A stretch of DNA of 58,813 bases from an uncultured Oscillospiraceae bacterium (GTDB taxonomy: Bacteria > Bacillota > Clostridia > Oscillospirales > Oscillospiraceae): assembly GCA_910587285.1 (NCBI GenBank), contig CAJULM010000015.1, positions 1 through 58,813 on the forward strand, in the 5' to 3' direction. Positions within the stretch are counted from its first letter, which is position 1. Every line of letters begins with the position of its first letter. The notes under the pieces were generated by a model. It ran no database searches. It was not told where the DNA came from and saw only the letters and a program-made list of their open reading frames with translations. This document shows positions 7,747 to 15,562 of this stretch, in pieces. The position numbers and the translations under genes are program-made.

Positions 7747-8919
7747 ATGACCGAACTGGAACTGAAATACGGCTGCAACCCCAACCAGAAGCCCGCCCGC
7801 ATCTTCATGGAAAGCGGCGAACTGCCCCTGGAGGTGCTCAACGGCAAGCCGGGGTACATCAACTTCATGGACGCGCTGAACTCCTGGCAGCTGGTGAAGG
7901 CCCTCAAGGCCTCCACCGGCCTGCCCGCCGCCGCGTCCTTCAAGCACGTCTCCCCCGCCGGGGCGGCCCTGGGCCTGCCTCTCACCGAGGTGGAGCGTCA
8001 AATCTACTTCGCCCCCGAGGGGGACCTCTCCCCCATCGCCTGCGCCTACATCCGCGCCCGGGGCGCGGACCGGCTGTGCTCCTTCGGCGACTGGGCCGCC
8101 CTGTCCGACGTGTGCGACGCGGACACCGCCCGTTTCCTGGCCCTGGAGGTGTCCGACGGCGTGATTGCCCCCGGCTACACCGACGAGGCCCTGGCCATCC
8201 TGCAAACCAAGCGCAAGGGCGGCTACAATGTGGTGAAAATCGACCCGGACTACGCCCCCGCCCCCATCGAGCGCCGGAACATCTTCGGCATCACCTTCGA
8301 GCAGGGCTACAACGATTTTGTCATTGACGAAACGCTGCTGGAAAACCTGGTCACTGTCAACAAGGACCTGCCTCAGCAGGCCAAGCACGATATGCTCCTG
8401 TCCCTGATTACCCTGAAGTACACCCAGTCCAACTCCGTGTGCTACGTAAAGGACGGGATGACCATCGGCGTGGGCGCGGGCCAGCAGAGCCGCATTCATT
8501 GCACCCGCTTGGCGGGCAGCAAGGCGGACATCTGGTGGCTGCGCCAGCACCCCAAGGTGCTCTCGCTCCAGTTTGTGGACGGCATCCGCCGCCCCGACCG
8601 GGACAACACCATCGACATCTACATTTCCGACGAGCACGACGATGTGCTGGCCGACGGCGTGTGGCAGAACACCTTCAAAGTGAAGCCGGAGGTGCTCACC
8701 CAGGCGGAGAAAGCGGAGTGGATCGCCAAGCAGTCCGGCGTCACCGTGGGGTCGGACGCCTTCTTCCCCTTTGGCGACAATGTGGAGCGGGCCTTCAAAT
8801 CCGGCGTGAAGTACATCGCCCAGCCCGGCGGCTCCATCCGGGACGACCAGGTCATCGCCACCGCCGACAAGCACAACATGGTCATGGCCTTCACCGGGAT
8901 GCGGCTGTTCCACCACTAG
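7747..8919 (+). CDS. purH: Stand-alone AICAR formyltransferase (PurH C-terminal domain equivalent)
   Basis: A 390-residue protein containing only the AICARFT bienzyme domain. Diagnostic motifs are LKYGCNPNQ, SFKHVSPAG (catalytic Lys-His), KYTQSNSVCY, GAGQQSRIHCTRLA, SDAFFPFGDN and YIAQPGGSIRDD. It adds a formyl group from 10-formyl-THF to AICAR. The inosinicase domain of normal PurH is missing; purO upstream supplies it. AGGAGG precedes the ATG. The symbol is given for the domain; some annotators use purH only for the fusion. Confidence 0.92.
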   Translation: MTELELKYGCNPNQKPARIFMESGELPLEVLNGKPGYINFMDALNSWQLVKALKASTGLPAAASFKHVSPAGAALGLPLTEVERQIYFAPEGDLSPIACAYIRARGADRLCSFGDWAALSDVCDADTARFLALEVSDGVIAPGYTDEALAILQTKRKGGYNVVKIDPDYAPAPIERRNIFGITFEQGYNDFVIDETLLENLVTVNKDLPQQAKHDMLLSLITLKYTQSNSVCYVKDGMTIGVGAGQQSRIHCTRLAGSKADIWWLRQHPKVLSLQFVDGIRRPDRDNTIDIYISDEHDDVLADGVWQNTFKVKPEVLTQAEKAEWIAKQSGVTVGSDAFFPFGDNVERAFKSGVKYIAQPGGSIRDDQVIATADKHNMVMAFTGMRLFHH

Positions 8920-9067
8920 GCGCATCGCCTTTCTGCGGAAAGGCTGTCGCTTCGCTCCAAATGCGCCTTCTAGGGGGAACTAGTTCCCCCTAGATACGCG
9001 GCTTCGCCGCGATACCCCCTCCACTCTCCGAGGGGACGAAGGTTTAATAGAAACGAGGTAATACGAC
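8920..9067. repeat. Spacer with a 24-base perfect palindrome and a second hairpin
   Basis: Between the transformylase and purD lies 148 bases without a gene. It holds a perfect 24-base palindrome at 8970-8993 (half-site CTAGGGGGAACT) and a GC hairpin, CGCGGC / GCCGCG, at 8997-9011. Neither is followed by a T run, so they do not look like terminators. The spacer is much longer than the others in this operon and may be an interspersed repeat. Confidence 0.5.
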
Positions 9068-10324
9068 ATGAGAGTTTTAGTCGTAGGCTCCGGTGGCCGT
9101 GAGCACGCCATCTGCTGGAAGCTTGCCCAATCTCCCAGGGTGGATCAACTGTACTGCGCCCCCGGCAACGGCGGCATCGCTCAAGTTGCGGACTGCGTGG
9201 ATATCAAGGCCACCGATGTGAACGGCATGGTGGCCTGGGCAAAGGACAACGCCATGGACTTCGTGGTGGTGGCCCCTGACGATCCCCTGGCCCTGGGCAT
9301 GGTGGACGCCCTGGAGGCGGCGGGCATTCCCGCCTTCGGCCCCCGGAAGAACGCCGCAATCATTGAGGCCAGCAAGGCGTTCTCCAAAGAGCTGATGCAA
9401 AAGTACCACATCCCGACTGCAAGGTATCAAACCTTTACAGACCTTGACGCGGCCCTTGCCTACATCGAAGCCCAGGGCGCGCCCATTGTCGTGAAGGCGG
9501 ACGGCCTTGCCTTGGGCAAGGGCGTGGTGGTGGCCGCCACGGTGGACGAGGCCAAAACCGCCGCCCGGGAGATGATGGCGGACAAGAAATTCGGAGAATC
9601 CGGCTCCACCGTGGTCATCGAGGAATGCATGACCGGGCCGGAGGTCACAGTGCTGGCCTTTGCCGACGGGGAGCGGGTCCGCCCCATGCCCGCCAGTCAG
9701 GACCATAAGCGCGCCTTCGACGGCAACCGGGGCCCCAACACCGGCGGCATGGGGGCCATCTCTCCCCCGCCCCAGTACACTCCGGACGTGGCCCGGCGGT
9801 GTATGGACGAGATTTTCCTGCCCACCATTCAAGCGCTGAAGGCGGAGGGGCGGCCCTTCCAGGGCGTCATCTACTTCGGCCTGATGCTCACCCCCCAGGG
9901 TCCCAGGGTAGTGGAGTATAACGCCCGCTTTGGCGACCCGGAGTGTCAAGCGGTTCTGTCCCTTCTGGACAGCGACCTGCTGGACATCTTCCTGGCCTGC
10001 CGGGAGGGCGCTTTAGGCCAAACGGAGATACGCTGGAAGGAGAGCGCCGCCTGCTGCCTGGTGCTGGCCTCCGGGGGCTATCCCCTGGAGTACAAGAAGG
10101 GTTATCCCATCGCCGGACTGGACGAGGCAGGGCGTTCTGCCGTGGTCTTCCACGCCGGAACCGCCCAGAAGGACGGCCAGACCGTCACCAATGGCGGGCG
10201 CGTCCTGGGCGTTACCGCGCTGGGTAATACCCTGGAGCAAGCCATTGAAAACGCCTATGCCGCCGCCAAGCCCATATCCTTCCAGGATATGCACTTCCGC
10301 ACCGATATCGGCCGCGCATTTTGA
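9068..10324 (+). CDS. purD: Phosphoribosylamine-glycine ligase
   Basis: A 418-residue GAR synthetase of ATP-grasp fold. It starts MRVLVVGSGGREHAICWKLA and shows APDDPLALGMVDAL, VVKADGLALGKGVVVA, the FDGNRGPNTGGMGAISP loop and VVEYNARFGDPECQ. It joins glycine to phosphoribosylamine, the unstable product of PurF, in step 2. It is the last gene of the operon and is followed by a strong terminator shared with the convergent sensor operon. Confidence 0.95.
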   Translation: MRVLVVGSGGREHAICWKLAQSPRVDQLYCAPGNGGIAQVADCVDIKATDVNGMVAWAKDNAMDFVVVAPDDPLALGMVDALEAAGIPAFGPRKNAAIIEASKAFSKELMQKYHIPTARYQTFTDLDAALAYIEAQGAPIVVKADGLALGKGVVVAATVDEAKTAAREMMADKKFGESGSTVVIEECMTGPEVTVLAFADGERVRPMPASQDHKRAFDGNRGPNTGGMGAISPPPQYTPDVARRCMDEIFLPTIQALKAEGRPFQGVIYFGLMLTPQGPRVVEYNARFGDPECQAVLSLLDSDLLDIFLACREGALGQTEIRWKESAACCLVLASGGYPLEYKKGYPIAGLDEAGRSAVVFHAGTAQKDGQTVTNGGRVLGVTALGNTLEQAIENAYAAAKPISFQDMHFRTDIGRAF

Positions 10325-10404
10325 GCTCTGCGCCGCCTCCCTTCGCAGCGGGGTAAAAACACCCCTGAAGTTGCATCTTTCGGTGCACCAAGCAAAATAT
10401 TTTT

Positions 10405-10447
10405 TAAAAAAATTCCGCCCATGACCCCCCATGGACGGAATTTTTTT
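10405..10447. terminator. Bidirectional terminator between purD and the M56 operon
   Basis: A stem formed by AAATTCCG and CGGAATTT (with an inner CCA/TGG step) has an A run on the left and seven Ts at 10441-10447 on the right. It would stop both purD and the convergent minus-strand gene. Confidence 0.8.
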
Positions 10448-10449
10448 CG

Positions 10450-11028
10450 CTATTCCTCCCCCGCTTCCCGGACGTACCGGCGCAGCTCAAACAGCCCCGC
10501 CATGACGAGCAGGGCGGCAGCGATGCCCGCCACGGTCAGCGCCACCCCGGCGTAGGCCCGGACCTCCTCGTGCCGCCCTCCGGGCAGGGTCAGCAGCAAA
10601 TCCACCCCGGTGGCCACCAGGAGATATACCGTCCGGCGGCGGCGCAGCTTTCGGTCCAGTCCGCTCTTCTCCGGCTGGTACTGCTCCGCCAGCGCCGCCA
10701 TATCGGTGATGAATTGGAAGTGAACGTACAGCACAGCCACAGCAATCAGCAAATCCAAGAACAAAATATGCCCTTTCACGCTCTGGCCCATCCACGCCGC
10801 CAGCCAGTCCGCACCGTTCCACACCGCCAGCAGCACCGCCAGCGGCCGCAGCAGGGCCAAATCCCGCCGCGCCCCGGCCAGCTTTTGGCAGGCGGACAGC
10901 AGCAGTAGCCAGCCCACAAAAACAGGCAGAATATCCACCCTGTTCAGCTTGAAGTGGATGTGGAGGAAAAAGTACCCCCACGCGGCGTGGGACAGACCCC
11001 GGTACAACGTTTCCCTGTCAAGGCTCAA
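10450..11028 (-). CDS. Four-helix membrane protein of unknown function coupled to the M56 sensor
   Basis: About 192 residues with several hydrophobic segments (for example PVFVGWLLLLSACQ, LALLRPLAVLLAVWN, DLLIAVAVLYVHFQF and two near the C-terminus). The proposed TTG start at 11026-11028 lies inside the end of the M56 gene, 8-9 bases after AAGGGG, so translation is coupled across an 11-base overlap. No family recognised. Its place as third gene of a BlaI/M56 operon suggests it is either the regulated effector or an accessory to the sensor. Confidence 0.65.
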   Translation of the reverse strand: MSLDRETLYRGLSHAAWGYFFLHIHFKLNRVDILPVFVGWLLLLSACQKLAGARRDLALLRPLAVLLAVWNGADWLAAWMGQSVKGHILFLDLLIAVAVLYVHFQFITDMAALAEQYQPEKSGLDRKLRRRRTVYLLVATGVDLLLTLPGGRHEEVRAYAGVALTVAGIAAALLVMAGLFELRRYVREAGEE

Positions 11029-12976
11029 TCCACTCGCCCCCTTCCGCCGGCAGGAGCTCCAGCTCCGCCGCCCACTTACCATCCAGATAGAGCGCCGCCC
11101 GGTAGGAGGCCGGGGCCAGATACGCCCCGTCCGCGCCCCAGTCCATGCCGTCCCCTCCGCCGGAGAGGAACACCCGGTCCCCCCAGTCGTAGTCCAGCAC
11201 ATGGCTGCCGAAGCTGTCCCCCCAGCTGCTGCCACCGGAGCTGTCCGTGTCCAGGTATTCCGGGTCAATAGGCCTGGGCTCCCGGTCCCCCTCCCCGTAG
11301 ACGGGCCTGGCGGTGAGCCCGATGCTGGCATAGCTTCCCTTGTCCTCCGCCGCGCCGGTGTAGACGGCCCAGAACTGGTACTGCCGGCGGCCCCGGTCAA
11401 ACTGGGCGCGGGGCTTGGGAACATCGTCGAAGGAGGTCATATTCCAGAAGCTGTTGCTGCTCTGGACCTGACTGTTGACGCTGGCCAGGGTCTGCCACCG
11501 GGCCTGAATCAGCCAGTCGCCGTATTGGGCCTCATACATCCTGCAGGGCAGGCCCAGGTTGCTGCCCATCCGCTGGTCTCCCGGTACTGCCCGGATGGTC
11601 TCCTGGGGGATCACCACCCAGCGCTCCCCCTCCCGCTCCGCCCGCAGCTTTTGCACCGCCAGCCACCGCTCAGCGGTCACGCCGCTCCACTGTTCCCCGT
11701 TGGGCGGGCTGTACAGGGTGAACACCAGCAGGCCCTCGTAGGCGTCCTCCCCCGCCGGGGTCAGATTGTAGATCTCATAGCCGTTGGAGCAGTCCACCTT
11801 GCTCTTCCAGCTGACCTCGGGCCAGCGCCAGTCCGCCGGGCGCAGCCGCCAGCCCTGCTCCGCCAGGGTGTTCTGTTCCGACAGGGGGGCGCACATGGCC
11901 CGGTAGCCGAAGTGCTGGGTGAGCACCGCCTTGGCGTAGGTGTCGAAGGCCCCGGCATAGGTGGTACAGGGAGTGGTCCGGGCGTAGGCCATGATGATGT
12001 CCGTGCCGCCCACGGCGGGGCAGTCCCCGTCCGCCTGGGCGCCCGCCACCAGGGGCACGGCCAGCACCAGCGCCACACACACCGACGCCAGGGCCATCCC
12101 CGCCGGATAGCGCTTGAACCGGGCGATGGCCTGGATGCGCCGGGCGATGTTCTTCCCCCCGTTGGCGGCGGAGGAGGTGCCCGGGGTGCGGGCGTACTTC
12201 TCGTCCGCCATGCTCAGGAGGATGCGGCCATAGTCCCGGCGGTCCTCCCCCTCCAGCCGCTCCAGCACCCGCTGGTCGCACAGGGACTCCAGGTCGTTCC
12301 CCGCCCGGTCGGCGCAGTACCACAGCAGCGGGTTGCACCAGTGGAGGCAGCGGAAGAACGCGATCCCCCACCCCCAGGCCACATCCTTATATTTAAGGTG
12401 GAGCAGCTCGTGGAGGATCACCTTTTCGTCCGTCTCCCTCCCGGCGGGCAGGGCCAGCACGGGCCGGAGCACCCCGCAGATAAAGGCGGTGGGCAGGCCG
12501 TCCACCTCCACCGCCGGACACACCGGCAGGCCATACCGCTCCGCCACCGCCCTGACCCGCTCCATCTGGGCCGGACGGCCCTTTCTCAGCGCCAGCCGCA
12601 GACGGACATAGGAGGCCGCGTACCGAAGAACCAGCAGCACAGCTACCCCCAGGACGTAGGCCAGAAACAGCCAGTCGAACACCGTCGCGGGCGGGGCAGG
12701 CGGCGGCAGAGGGACGGGCGCAGTCACTTTCGTAAGCGTCCCAAACTGTCCGGTGAGGGCGGACTTCAGCGCCTCCACCCACAGGGGCCAGTTCACCAGC
12801 ACGTACCGCCCGCCCCAGCCCGCCGGCAGGAGCAGAATCAGCGCCAGCACGCCCCACACCCCAAACTGCCACCGGGGGGACAGCTTATCCCGGAACATGG
12901 CCTTGACACACAGCAGCAGCGCCCCCACCCCAGAGGCGGTGAGCGTCTGCAATAAAAAGGACCAAAAATCTGTCAT
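11018..12976 (-). CDS. M56-family (BlaR1/MecR1-like) membrane metalloprotease sensor
   Basis: 652 residues. Membrane helices at about 4-26, 35-57 and 97-121; cytoplasmic zinc motif HELLH near 189-193, followed by the CLHWCNPLLWYCAD helix region; a fourth helix near 288-306; then a ~340-residue extracellular domain with no recognised penicillin-binding fold. M56 sensors detect an outside signal and trigger cleavage of a BlaI repressor, which is encoded just upstream. The ATG at 12976 is preferred over a GTG at 12985 because AGAGGTG lies ahead of it. The ligand cannot be deduced. Confidence 0.85.
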   Translation of the reverse strand: MTDFWSFLLQTLTASGVGALLLCVKAMFRDKLSPRWQFGVWGVLALILLLPAGWGGRYVLVNWPLWVEALKSALTGQFGTLTKVTAPVPLPPPAPPATVFDWLFLAYVLGVAVLLVLRYAASYVRLRLALRKGRPAQMERVRAVAERYGLPVCPAVEVDGLPTAFICGVLRPVLALPAGRETDEKVILHELLHLKYKDVAWGWGIAFFRCLHWCNPLLWYCADRAGNDLESLCDQRVLERLEGEDRRDYGRILLSMADEKYARTPGTSSAANGGKNIARRIQAIARFKRYPAGMALASVCVALVLAVPLVAGAQADGDCPAVGGTDIIMAYARTTPCTTYAGAFDTYAKAVLTQHFGYRAMCAPLSEQNTLAEQGWRLRPADWRWPEVSWKSKVDCSNGYEIYNLTPAGEDAYEGLLVFTLYSPPNGEQWSGVTAERWLAVQKLRAEREGERWVVIPQETIRAVPGDQRMGSNLGLPCRMYEAQYGDWLIQARWQTLASVNSQVQSSNSFWNMTSFDDVPKPRAQFDRGRRQYQFWAVYTGAAEDKGSYASIGLTARPVYGEGDREPRPIDPEYLDTDSSGGSSWGDSFGSHVLDYDWGDRVFLSGGGDGMDWGADGAYLAPASYRAALYLDGKWAAELELLPAEGGEWIEP

Positions 12977-13011
12977 AAATAGCACCTCTCATCATGGCTG
13001 TGCGCTTCTGA

Positions 13012-13191
13012 TGTCACGCTCGGATTGGGCGCATGGCCGGGTCGATAACGCCTATCCTCGCGCTTCTTGCTCGCGCTGGAATGCCTCCTCCGAATGAGCG
13101 GCGGCCATCCGAGCGCCCCGTAGCCTATGGCCGCCGCGAACTGAGGGGGAGGCCTTCCAGCGCCCTTCGCATGGAGCGCTGTTGTCACGCT
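13012..13191. repeat. Long imperfect hairpin between blaI and the M56 gene, with flanking 9-base direct repeats
   Basis: The 231-base spacer holds a large cruciform: GCGCTGGAA (13073-13081) pairs with TTCCAGCGC (13155-13163), GCCTCC (13083-13088) with GGAGGC (13148-13153), and GCGGCGGCCAT (13098-13108) with ATGGCCGCCGC (13127-13137). TGTCACGCT occurs at 13012-13020 and again at 13183-13191. This looks like a small interspersed element, or an RNA processing structure within the operon. A chance origin of the 9-mer repeats is possible. Confidence 0.5.
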
Positions 13192-13207
13192 GACCGCTTC
13201 TCCACGC

Positions 13208-13573
13208 TCATACCTCCATCTCGTCCAGCAGCCGGCGCAGCTCGTCCCGCTCCTGGGCAGAGATGGGCTTCTCCCGCAGAAAGGCCGCCACCAGGTCCCC
13301 CGCCGCCCCCCGGTACACCTCCCGGAGAAAGTCGTCCCTGGCCTGGGCCTGGCAGTCCTCCCGGCTCAGCGCCGCCCGGTACCGCCGGGGGCTGCCCTCC
13401 TTGTCAATGGACACCAGCCCCTTGGCCTCCATCCGCGTCAGATAGGTGAGCGCTGTGTTCCGGCTCCAGCCCGTCTGTTCCCACAGGGCCTGGGTGAGCT
13501 CACCCAGCGTGGGACCGGGCCGGTCCCACAGCACCCCTAACACCAGCCATTCCCGCTGCGAAAGCTTTGTCAT
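13208..13573 (-). CDS. BlaI/MecI/CopY-family repressor
   Basis: A 121-residue winged-helix protein, normal for the family. The N-terminal segment REWLVLGVLWDRPGPTLGEL, then WSRNTALTYLTRMEAKGLV and the wing FxRxY-like SPRRYRAAL match BlaI. It would bind TACA-N2-TGTA operators at its own promoter and be inactivated by the M56 protease encoded downstream. First gene of the minus-strand unit blaI-M56-membrane protein. Nothing in the window shows a beta-lactamase as target. Confidence 0.88.
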   Translation of the reverse strand: MTKLSQREWLVLGVLWDRPGPTLGELTQALWEQTGWSRNTALTYLTRMEAKGLVSIDKEGSPRRYRAALSREDCQAQARDDFLREVYRGAAGDLVAAFLREKPISAQERDELRRLLDEMEV

Positions 13574-13581
13574 GCCAGCCC

Positions 13582-13633
13582 CTCCTACAGTTGTAGTTTT
13601 CTATATCCTACAACTGTAGGAGCTTTTTGTCAA
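13582..13633 (-). promoter_or_regulatory. blaI promoter with two BlaI operator boxes
   Basis: On the minus strand TTGACA (13628-13633), 17 bases, TAGGAT (13605-13610). Two TACA-N2-TGTA boxes overlap it: CTACAGTTGTAG at 13585-13596 and CTACAACTGTAG at 13608-13619. The boxes belong to a 15-base perfect inverted repeat (13582-13596 with 13608-13622). This is the classic self-repressed BlaI arrangement. Confidence 0.85.
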
Positions 13634-13703
13634 GGGATTTTACGCCGCTCCGGCGAATAGATTGGAGCCAGGACAGGACTCTGAACACCGCCGGAGGGAC
13701 GCT

Positions 13704-15191
13704 ATGGACGCCATCTATGCCAGACAGTCGGTGGACCGCACCGACAGCATCTCCATTGAAAGCCAGATCGAGCTGTGCCGGTACGAGCTCCGGGGCCGGC
13801 CGGCCAAAACCTACGCAGACCGGGGCTACAGCGGAAAGAACACGGAGCGCCCCGCCTTTCAGGCGCTCATGGCCGACATGAGGCGGGGCCTCATCGGCAA
13901 GGTCGTCGTCTACAAGCTGGACCGCATCAGCCGCTCCATTCTGGACTTCTCCTCCATGATGGACACCTTCGCACAGTACGGCGTGGAATTTGTATCCACC
14001 ACCGAGAAATTCGACACCTCCTCCCCCATTGGCCGGGCCATGCTGAATATCTGCATCGTCTTCGCCCAGCTGGAGCGGGAGACCATCCAAAAGCGGGTGG
14101 CGGACGCCTATTTTTCCCGCAGCCGAAAAAGCCTGTACATGGGCGGACGGGTGCCCTTCGGCTACCGCCTGGCCCCCGCCGCCGTCGGCGGCGTCAAAAC
14201 CGCTATGTACGAGGCCGTTCCCCAGGAGGCCGAGGTCGTCCGCACCATGTACCAGCTTTACGCCCAGCCCGAGTGCTCCTACGGCGACATTGTGCGCCGC
14301 CTTCACGACGGCGGCGTCACCAAACGGGGCAGGCCCTGGGAGCGCGCCCGGGTGGCCGATATTCTGCGCAGCCCCATCTACGTCCGGGCGGATTTGTCCG
14401 TCTACCAGTTCTTTTTGGAGCAGGGCGCCTCCGTCGTCAACGACCCCTCGGATTTCATCGGCATAAACGGCTGCTATTGCTACCGCACCAAGGACAGCGG
14501 CCCGGGCTCTGGCCTGGCGGGCTGCTGTCTCGTCCTCGCCCCCCACGCCGGGCTGGTCCCGGCGGACATCTGGCTCCAATGCCGCAGAAAAAACCTGAAT
14601 ACCGCCCAGGTCCAGCCCCGCCAAAAGGCAAAAAACACCTGGCTCGCGGGCAAAATCAAATGCGGCCTGTGCGGATACGCCCTGGCGTCCAAGCGCTACG
14701 CCGGCTCAGACCACCGCTACCTGCTCTGCACCCACCGGATGGACGCGAAGGCCTGTCCCGGCCCCGGCACCGTCTATGCCCAGGACCTGGAACAGCTCGT
14801 TCTGGACGAGCTTCAGGCAAAGCTGGCCCTGTTTCCCGTCCTTCATCCCCGCCCCGCCGCCGCGCCCAGCCCGGAAGCCGCCGCGCTCCAGGTGGAGCTC
14901 GCCCGGCTGGAGCAAGAGCTTGACGGGCTGACCCAGCGCGCCGCCCTGGCCAACGATACCCTGCTGCGCTACATCAACCAGCGGGTCGTCCAGCTGGACG
15001 AAAAAAAGCAGACCCTTCAGCGCAGGCTCTCCCTGGCCAGCGCGGAGGCCGCCCGGTCCGCCCCGCCAATCACCCGCCATCTCTCTTGCTGGAGCCAGCT
15101 GTCCTTTGAGGACAAACGGCGGGCGGCCGCCCCGCTCATCCAAACCATCCGGGTGTTTCCCGACCGCGTCCAAATCCAATGGCTCCTCTGA
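13704..15191 (+). CDS. Large serine recombinase
   Basis: 495 residues. N-terminal resolvase domain (about 1-150) with the nucleophile in YARQS (Ser9) and the YKLDRISRSILDF and ERETIQKRV segments. A recombinase domain follows (about 160-290, GRVPFGYRLAP), then a zinc ribbon KCGLCGYALAS...CTHRMDAKAC, then a coiled coil with a short C-terminal tail. The ATG at 13704 follows GGAGGG. Enzymes of this type integrate phages and conjugative elements or invert DNA, but no element genes surround this one. It is divergent from blaI. Confidence 0.92.
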   Translation: MDAIYARQSVDRTDSISIESQIELCRYELRGRPAKTYADRGYSGKNTERPAFQALMADMRRGLIGKVVVYKLDRISRSILDFSSMMDTFAQYGVEFVSTTEKFDTSSPIGRAMLNICIVFAQLERETIQKRVADAYFSRSRKSLYMGGRVPFGYRLAPAAVGGVKTAMYEAVPQEAEVVRTMYQLYAQPECSYGDIVRRLHDGGVTKRGRPWERARVADILRSPIYVRADLSVYQFFLEQGASVVNDPSDFIGINGCYCYRTKDSGPGSGLAGCCLVLAPHAGLVPADIWLQCRRKNLNTAQVQPRQKAKNTWLAGKIKCGLCGYALASKRYAGSDHRYLLCTHRMDAKACPGPGTVYAQDLEQLVLDELQAKLALFPVLHPRPAAAPSPEAAALQVELARLEQELDGLTQRAALANDTLLRYINQRVVQLDEKKQTLQRRLSLASAEAARSAPPITRHLSCWSQLSFEDKRRAAAPLIQTIRVFPDRVQIQWLL

Positions 15192-15329
15192 TTTCAACGC
15201 ATACGGGCGCTGCGCCTGCCCGTCTCTTTTGTTCTTCCCCCTGTACGCTTTGGTGAAGCGATTGCCCTGGCCAAAGAGCGCCTGGATCAGAAAAACGTGT
15301 ACTTCACCAACCCCGCCTTCGACAAATAA
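15192..15329 (+). pseudogene. 3' remnant of an unidentified gene after the recombinase
   Basis: In frame just downstream of the recombinase stop lies an open stretch ending in GEAIALAKERLDQKNVYFTN then PAFDK and stop at 15327-15329. It reads like the authentic C-terminus of an enzyme and has no start of its own. The parent family was not recognised. It may be what remains of a gene interrupted or deleted when the recombinase region arrived. Confidence 0.4.
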
Positions 15330-15347
15330 AGCCCGGCGCGGCTCGCT

Positions 15348-15390
15348 CCCAGTTTCAAGAACGGAAAGGTTCTTGAAACTGGGATTTTTT
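15348..15390 (+). terminator. Strong intrinsic terminator
   Basis: A perfect 15-pair stem, CCCAGTTTCAAGAAC (15348-15362) with GTTCTTGAAACTGGG (15369-15383), a six-base loop and TTTTTT at 15385-15390. It insulates the recombinase region from the transporter promoter. Confidence 0.9.
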
Positions 15391-15472
15391 CTCTTTTTCG
15401 GCGCATATTCGTTAAAATTCACAATTTATAGACCGCTGTGGCCCGTTTAGCAGGGAAATGTTTGTAAAATTA

Positions 15473-15501
15473 TTGACAAACTGTGAATAAACTGATAAAA
15501 T
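15473..15501 (+). promoter_or_regulatory. Sigma-A promoter of the fatty acid transporter
   Basis: TTGACA at 15473-15478, 17-base spacer, TAAAAT at 15496-15501; near-consensus. Confidence 0.85.
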
Positions 15502-15562
15502 AGGATTCGTTGAGATTCACGGTCCCTGTTATTCATTTTGAAGAAAGAGAGGGTAACTTTTT

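Noticed and set aside
10949..12955. 668-codon plus-strand frame
   Set aside because: It is antisense to the M56 sensor, is low-complexity Pro/Gly/Arg/His-rich, and is explained by GC-rich third positions.
13704..15191. Prophage or conjugative element around the serine recombinase
   Set aside because: No structural, replication, mobilisation or cargo genes flank it; neighbours are ordinary chromosomal genes.
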